The notes beneath the pieces are model-generated. The model searched no databases, was not told the DNA's origin, and saw nothing but the letters and a program-made list of their open reading frames with translations. A DNA stretch of 64,000 nucleotides from assembly GCA_942159475.1 (NCBI GenBank), contig OW804094.1, forward strand, positions 51,394,966-51,458,965, written 5' to 3'. Of this stretch, positions 57,381 through 64,000 are shown piece by piece (the stretch's first letter is position 1; each line of letters begins with the position of its first letter). This DNA comes from Sthenelais limicola (taxonomy: Eukaryota; Annelida; Polychaeta; Phyllodocida; Sigalionidae). The translations under genes were made by a program, and so were the position numbers.

Positions 57381-60300
57381 ATGGATATGGACAATGAGTG
57401 GGATGATTTACCGGAGGACTGGGAGGATGACATTCCTCTGGACATTTTAGTCCAGTTTAACAAGAAAAGACCTACTGCTGCAGCAGTAGTAGACGAAGGT
57501 AATGGCGCCGAAATTGACGACGACGACGACGACGACGACGTCGACGATGAAGGTGAGGAAGAAGAGGGTGAGGTTGTGGAGGAGCCCAGGACCTATAGGT
57601 GGGTCCCTCAACCACACAACATTGAACGTTTCCCTAAGGTGCAGGATTTCAAGGGACCAACCCCTGGCATCAACCATGCAGAGGCAAACTTACCTAGAGT
57701 GAGAATGCAAATAGATTATTTTCGGGTATTTTTCACCTTAAATTTTGTTGAGTCTATTGTGTCTGCCACTAATCGCTATGCTCAGGAGGTCAGAACACAA
57801 AACCCTTCAGGACACAAGTGCGCATGGACTCCAACAAATGCCCAAGAGTTAACCAAGTTCATCGGACTTACCCTCCTGATGGGACTTATAACTAAACCAA
57901 GGATGTCTGACTACTGGGCAACTGCTCGAGAAATGGCAACACCCTTCTTTGGGCAGGTACTGAAAAGGGACCGCTTCAAAGCTATATTTCGGTAAGCAAA
58001 ATGCCCTATTATCGCCTATTTTCGCGTGTAGAAAAGTATAGAAAAGAAACATATGAATCATCATCATAGAAGTCGCCAACTTTTTAAAGGAAGAAGAGGT
58101 TATGATAATGTCATCCAGTATTAATTTTTTTCTTTTCTTTTACTTTTTACAGCTATTTCAACTTCCCGACTGTGAGCGGGACACTGCCGACCTCTGTACG
58201 CCGGATTCAGTGGCTGTTTACAATGTTCAACAATGTGACAAAGAGGGTCTACAACCCAAAGCGGTAAATTATTTTGCTTTAAACACTTAACAAATGTTTT
58301 TAAATGTTTCCTAATGTTGACTAGATGTCGGCCCAGTGCCAGGACACAATATGCAATTTCATATACTACTAGGCTAAGTGCATGTGTACCGAGCTACGAA
58401 TCCATTCGAATTTAAGGCCAAAAAGAAAATAGGTGCGGTTCTGATACAAAATAGCTGAAAACTAAGTAGGGGGTTGGTTATTTTTCCTTTTCCTTTTCCA
58501 AAAGCCTATAGTAAGATGTGTGTTGTGGGGGGGGTGGAGGGGGGGGGGGGGCGGAGGGGGGGGGGGGGGGGGGGCTAGATCAGAAACATGCTATTTTGTT
58601 TGGCCTCAGAGACAAATCAATTGAACACAGCACTAAACATGATATCTGCAGTGGTTTACTTTCCCAAGTACTGCAACATTTGATTGTCATTCATTGATTT
58701 GATATGGAAATTGTGAAAACTTAGTGTATAACATGTGTATAATACAATTCCTGTTTGAGGAAAATCCGCCTATGCTTTAAAACCCTGTTAGACCTGGATT
58801 TGTTTTCTTGCCTTTCAAATCTTATCTTATAAAAAAAATCAAATAAATTTTGAGAAATGGGTTATACTTTGACATTACTATCTCAGAATATATGCAATAG
58901 AAAGGTCTGATAGGGTTAACTTGAGTTCTTCAATGTCTTAGCTATACAAAGAAATATGTGCACTCTCAGAAATGTATTATAATATACATTACAATAATTA
59001 TCTATCTAACTATCATCTTTCAGGGACGTATCAATTGACGAGAGCACCGTCCCCCATAAAGGGAGAGCCCCAGCCATCCAATATAATCCCTCCAAGCCCA
59101 ACAAGTGGGGCTTCAAAGTATGGGTTCTGGCGGAGGCGACAACAGGCAAGTTATTTTGTAGTAAAATAAATTTACAATATTCACTTTTCATTGTTAATAT
59201 TATGATCTTTATTTCATAACAAATACATGAATCTGGAAATATTACATGCCAAAATGTTGAAAGTGTATTATTTTCAAGTGACACTGTAAATCACAATTAT
59301 TATGTATCATTTAATACCCATTGTAGTAACAGGACCTTATATCAAAGTTAGATCTAAATGCTATTATACTTTAATTAGGCTCCTAATGTAAGATTTAACT
59401 AAGTCAAATCAAATTACATCCCTTTACACAGTGTAAAACCTGTATTACTTTCTCATGATGGGCATAGCAAATATATTTATAATTCCTATAATTTCAGGAT
59501 ATGTACTACAAGCGATTCCATTTCTAGGAAGGTTGGAGCGAGCCAAGACAAATATTTATGAGGACGTTGTATTAAGGCTGATGACAGAAGGAGGGGCTCT
59601 GGGGAAATTTCATCATCTTTTTACTGACAATTATTTTACTTCAGTTCCAATGCTTGAGGCTCTTTTCGAGAAATTTCAGACCTATTGCTGTGGGACTCTA
59701 AGAAAAAATCGGAAACATCTACCAAAAGCCCTCATGGTTAAGACCCATCCAGAATTAAAAGACCGTGGTGACAGTTTATTCAGTAAATGTAACCAGATGA
59801 TGCTTGTAGTTTGGCGAGATAACAAGGTCATCCAGATTCTTAGCACAATTCATGGCACAACTTTAGGTACTTGCACCCGGCCTATGAAGTCAAAACAAAC
59901 AGGAAAATTCCAGAAGGTAGAAATAAATTCACCCACAGCTGTCCTTGATTATTCCAAATTTATGGGTGGAGTTGACCTGGCAGACCAACTCTTCCAGTAT
60001 TATTATTTTGCACGTAAAAGTCAGAAGTGGACAAAAAAAATGTTTTGGTATATTTTGGAAGTTATGAAAGTTAATTCTTTGATTTTGTACAGAACCACTT
60101 GTGACAAACCTTTGCCACTTTATGAATATACTGTCTCTTTGATTTCCCAAATTTTTCAAACCTCAGAGCTCCTTGATGCCAACCCTCGCCGCCACCATCC
60201 CGCCCAACCAGACCGTCTGACACACAGATGTCTTCCTTCCAGAAGAAGTGCGAAACGGTCTTTTTGTAAAGTTTGTTATGTTCGATCTGCTAATGGTATC

Positions 60301-60429
60301 AAGGATAAACCTTCTCAAACCTATTTTGGGTGTGATTATTGTCAGGTATTTTTATGTTTGCCTGATTGCTTCCGAATATATCACTCAGTTGAAGATTTTA
60401 TCAATTACGATTTTCCTGCTATTAGGTAA
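57381..60429 (+). CDS. piggyBac transposase, four exons, intact frame (591 aa)
   Basis: Cut-and-paste transposase that excises precisely at TTAA. Exons 57381-57991, 58153-58263, 59024-59145 and 59498-60429 join in frame to 591 aa with no stop. Exon 1 has an acidic N-terminus with a poly-Asp run (GAC repeat) and then the conserved N-terminal domain. DDE-type aspartates are visible in SIDESTVPHKGR, FTDNYFTS and MGGVDLADQ. The C-terminal cysteine-rich domain (CKVCYV, CDYCQVFLC) is the family zinc finger. Intron 3 starts with GC rather than GT. The gene lies within or near PPM1G's 5' introns on the opposite strand. An AATAAA follows at 60700. Intactness suggests recent activity or domestication. 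Confidence 0.92.
58527..58574. repeat. poly-G tract with interruptions
   Basis: About 48 nt nearly all G, within intron 2 of the piggyBac gene. Confidence 0.85.
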
Positions 60430-60559
60430 GCGATAAATACATGGTAGGAAGGGAACAGGTAAAATCATTCCTTAGAAATATCATATCGTCACCCTTTGTT
60501 ATCTATAATTTAATCAATGTCTCATGATCATTATACATTTATTCATCACTGTTGTACAT

Positions 60560-60700
60560 AGTTCCAAGCCTCAGCGCCCAGATAATAACTGATATATATA
60601 ATTCCAAGCCTCAGCGCCCATATACTTATTGATATAATTCCAAGCCTCAGTGCACAGATACTGATTGTCATACATACTTCCAAGCCTCTGTGCCCATACA
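60560..60700. repeat. Tandem repeat, four units of about 45 bp
   Basis: Each unit starts TTCCAAGCCTCAGCGCCCA or a close variant. Confidence 0.85.
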
Positions 60701-61064
60701 ATAAACTTTGATTTTCCTACCTTACATGCTGTACTTGTCTTATCTCGCAGGAACCTTTTTAATCTTAAAATCTGAACAGTCCAATCATGTTGACTTTGAA
60801 AGTTCTTTAGCATGATCATGAACGAATATAATCCAATATCATCTTTCAATATTTATAAATATTTATCCTTGTAAACACAACGAAAGATGATTCTCCTTTT
60901 CCTTGTCCCTGTATGATGTACAATGTATGATGAAACGGAGCATCTGTCATCTGTTTCTCTCACTTGATTCCTGTCATTAAGACCTGACACTGGCGGAGAA
61001 TAGGCCTGGTCCTGGTTACCTATGTGCGGAACAATAAGACAATCAATTTATTTTTATTTCTATC

Positions 61065-62830
61065 TTGACTTTACGATGGACCGTCCCTCGATAGACTTTA
61101 CGATAGACCGTCCTGCGATGGACCGTCCAGCGATGGCCTTTACGATCGACTGTCCCACGATTGACCGTCCCGAGATCGCCTTTACGATCGCCCTTACTAT
61201 TGACCGTCCCGCGATCGCCTTTACGATCAACCGTCCCACAATCGACCGTCCCACAATAGAATTTACGATCGACCATTCCGCGATCGACCGTCCCACGATA
61301 GACTTTACGAAAGACCGTCCCACAATCGACCATCGCATGATAGACTTTACGATCAACCGTTCCGCGATCGACCGTCCCACAATTGACCGTCCCGCGATCG
61401 CCTTTACAATCGACCGTCCCACGATAGACTTTACGATCGACCGTCCCACGATAGACTTTACGATAGACCGTCCCGCGATCGCCTTTACGATCGACCGTCC
61501 CACAATCAACCGTCCCACGATAGACTTTATGATCGACCGTCCCACAATCGGCCACAATCAACCATCCCGCGATCGCCCTTACTATCGACCGTCCCACGAT
61601 CGACCGTCCGCGATAGCCTTTATGATCGATCATCCCACAATAGACTTCACGATCGACCGTCCCACAATCGACCGTCCCGCGATCGCCTTTACGATAGACC
61701 ATCCTGCGACAGACCGTCCCGCGACCGCCTTTACGATCGTCCGTCCCACAATAGACTTTACGATAGACCGTCCCGCGATTGACCGTCCCGCGATCACCCT
61801 TAGTATTGACCGTCCCACGATCGACCGTCCGCGATCGCCTTTATGATCGATCGTCCCACAATCGACCGTCCCACAATAGACTTCACGATCGACCGTCCCG
61901 CGACCGTCCGTCCGCGATCGCCTTTATGATCGATCGTCCCACAATAGACTTCACGATTGACTGTCCCGCGATCACCTTTACGATCGACCGTCCCACAATC
62001 GACTGTCCCGCGATCGCCTTTACGATAGACCATCCGGCGATAGACCGTCCCACGACCGCCTTTACGATCGTCCGTCCCACAATAGACTTTACGATAGACC
62101 GTCCCGCGATCACCCTTACTATTGACTGTCCCACGATCGACCGTCCGCGATCGCCTTTATGATCGATCGTCCCACAATCGACCGTCCCACAATAGACTTC
62201 ATGATCGACCGTCCCGCGATCGCCCTTACTATCGACCGTCCCACGATCGATCGTCCCACAATAGACTTCACGATCAACTGTCCCGCGATCACCTTTACGA
62301 TCGATACATAGACCATCCCGCGATAGACCGTCCCGCGACCGCCTTTACGATCGTCCGTCCCACAATAGACTTTACGATAGACCGTCCCGCGATCGACCGT
62401 CCCACGATCACCCTTACTATTGGCCGTCCCACGATCGACCATCTGCGATCGCCTTTATGATCGATCGTCCCACAATCGACCGTCCCACAATAGACTTCAT
62501 GATCGACCGTCCCGCGATCACCTTTACGATCGACCGTCCCACAATCGACTGTCCCGCGATTGCCTTTACGATCGACCATCCCGTGACCATCCCGCGATCG
62601 CCTTTACGATCGTCCGTCCCACAATAGACTTTACGATAGACCGTCCCGCGATCGCCTTTACGATCGACCGTCCCGCGATCACCTTTACGATCGACCGTCC
62701 CGCGATCGACCGTCCCGCGATCGACCGTCCTGCGATCGACTTTACAATAGACCGTCACACAATTGACCATCCTGCCTTTACGATGGTCCGTCCCGCCTTT
62801 AAGATGGACCATCCCAACTTTACGAGCAAC
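61065..62830. repeat. 12/15-bp composite minisatellite
   Basis: Two unit types alternate irregularly: 15-mers like ATCGACCGTCCCGCG and 12-mers like ATAGACTTTACG or ATCGCCTTTACG. Because both lengths are multiples of three, long open frames arise in several frames on both strands. The plus frame reads as repeats of IDRPA and IDFT/IAFT. Units degenerate toward both edges. No start context, splice sites or domain supports a gene. It is rich in PvuI sites (CGATCG). Confidence 0.9.
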
Positions 62831-62849
62831 TATTTTGACTTTGCATAAG

Positions 62850-64000
62850 GCAAAAAGAAACCACTATATACGATCAACTTATCAGTAATCAATTATATAC
62901 TAAAATATGGAATAAATGTACATACAAAATAGTTGAAGGAGAAAGTAAATGAACAGTTACGCTAATCAGCTGAGCTAGCCTCATAGTATCGAAAGATACT
63001 ATAGCAAATGGCACTAGTATGTTGTCTTGTTGTTCATCAGATTAGAGAAACCGCTGAATGTTATTGATATTACTGTAAGCCTACAGTATTATTAATAACT
63101 TCATACCTATAAGTTCAGATTTTCGACTGTGCTATGTTGTAACAGGTCCATTATTCTGATCATGATTATTTATTAACTAACTTTTCATACAACTTATTAT
63201 TCATACTTACAAAATATTTCCTCCCAAGCATTATTAGGATTGGGCTTTCCTCAGGGCTGCCTACCACCGCCTGCTCACTACCATTCCTGAAAAATAAAGT
63301 TGTGCATCATGCTATGCTTACAGTGCCTATTCAGGTGTGATATTAAGTAATACTACAACATTATACGCATGTGAAAATGTAATTAAATTATGATATTAGG
63401 CAGTAGAGAATCAAAACCCTTCAGTCAGCTACATCAAAACGGAAAAGACCAGACGAAATCCACAGTTCCTTTGGCTAAATAATGTCTGAATGTGTATGCT
63501 CATTACTCGAAAACTATTTGAGCTTTTGACAAGATTTAAACGGCATCAAATACCCACAGATGTTTATACAATCGTCCTAAACTATCATTATCAAATATTT
63601 ATTATTTCTATTTTTTCTTAAGTCGTTGCAAGTACAATATTCTATTCAACTGTCCAAAAATGTCAGCATTCAATATTCATCATACCTATGTTTTTATCCA
63701 GTTGTTGCAAGAACAATATTATTTTTCAAAAGACAAAAGGAACCATTCCTTCAGCTAAATATTATAATGTCTGAAATGTATGCTCATTACTCGAAAATTA
63801 TTTATGATATTCAAAAGATTTAAATTGCATTATATACCTACAGATGTCTATTCAACTGTCCTAAAATGGCATCATTCATGCTCATCCAATCGTTGCAAGT
63901 ATTATATATAAAAAGCCAGATTAAAACCAGGTCTAATAAAATCTTGGTCATTTCTATTTGGAGTTAATTTCCATCATTAAAGTAGCTGACATAAAGAAAG
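62850..64000. other. AT-rich sequence, mostly unrecognised
   Basis: No definite gene. The region about 63400-63560 is partly repeated at 63600-63860, with similar phrases around CTCATTACTCGAAAA and CTACAGATGT, suggesting a decayed direct duplication. Confidence 0.45.
63211..63286 (-). CDS. Possible exon of unknown identity
   Basis: On the minus strand a 76-nt open segment follows a good acceptor (TATTTTTCAG) and ends at a strong donor (GTAAGTATG). It reads NGSEQAVVGSPEESPILIMLGRKYF and is phase-compatible with the PPM1G exon starting at 55409, but shows no PPM1G similarity. Confidence 0.2.

Noticed and set aside
58905..58925. GGGTTAA as the right end of the piggyBac element
   Set aside because: It lies inside intron 2 of the transposase gene, so it cannot be the right terminus.
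61022..61846. 274-aa repeat protein frame and its antisense partners
   Set aside because: Frames are open on both strands because unit lengths are multiples of three; no gene structure supports them.

Overview
This is intron-rich animal nuclear DNA. Genes have short exons with GT-AG junctions and long AT-rich introns, and both strands carry genes. The gene set (beta-TrCP, a Golgi/lysosomal apyrase, pallidin, PPM1G), the DIRS and piggyBac elements, the homopolymer C/G runs and the very frequent palindrome TAGGCCTA fit a marine invertebrate, perhaps a deuterostome. I cannot name the species. All exon models below were built by hand from splice sites, reading-frame phase and family similarity.

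Layout. (1) 697-4932, plus strand: the F-box and WD40 part of beta-TrCP; its N-terminal exons lie left of the window. It contains an extra, frame-preserving 42-nt microexon at 3669-3710. (2) 13246-30136, minus strand: a complete nine-exon ENTPD4/7-type apyrase. Its 11.3-kb intron (15703-27000) holds a 9,376-bp DNA-transposon-like element (16411-25786) with 27-bp terminal inverted repeats, a 4-bp target duplication, several copies of a 20-bp subterminal motif, and a spliced plus-strand gene for a 751-aa transposase-like protein. (3) 30.3-35.5 kb: intergenic DNA with inverted-repeat elements, one inserted into a relative. (4) 35602-45010, plus strand: BLOC1S6 (pallidin), whose first intron carries a DIRS-type tyrosine-recombinase retrotransposon (about 35931-41725). 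(5) 48076 to about 55417, minus strand: the central and C-terminal parts of PPM1G; its N-terminal exons are not recognised and probably lie right of the window. (6) 57381-60429, plus strand: a four-exon piggyBac transposase with intact reading frame. (7) 61065-62830: a 1.7-kb minisatellite built from 12- and 15-bp units.

The four host genes belong to different cell systems (ubiquitin ligase, nucleotidase, lysosome-related organelle biogenesis, phosphatase) and show no common pathway. Mobile DNA dominates the rest: at least eight element types, several nested in introns, plus three dispersed repeat families with one copy in each of two distant loci. The strongest candidates for something new are the apyrase-intron element with its 20-bp motif array, and the beta-TrCP microexon, whose two copies differ at nearly every codon yet encode almost the same peptide.
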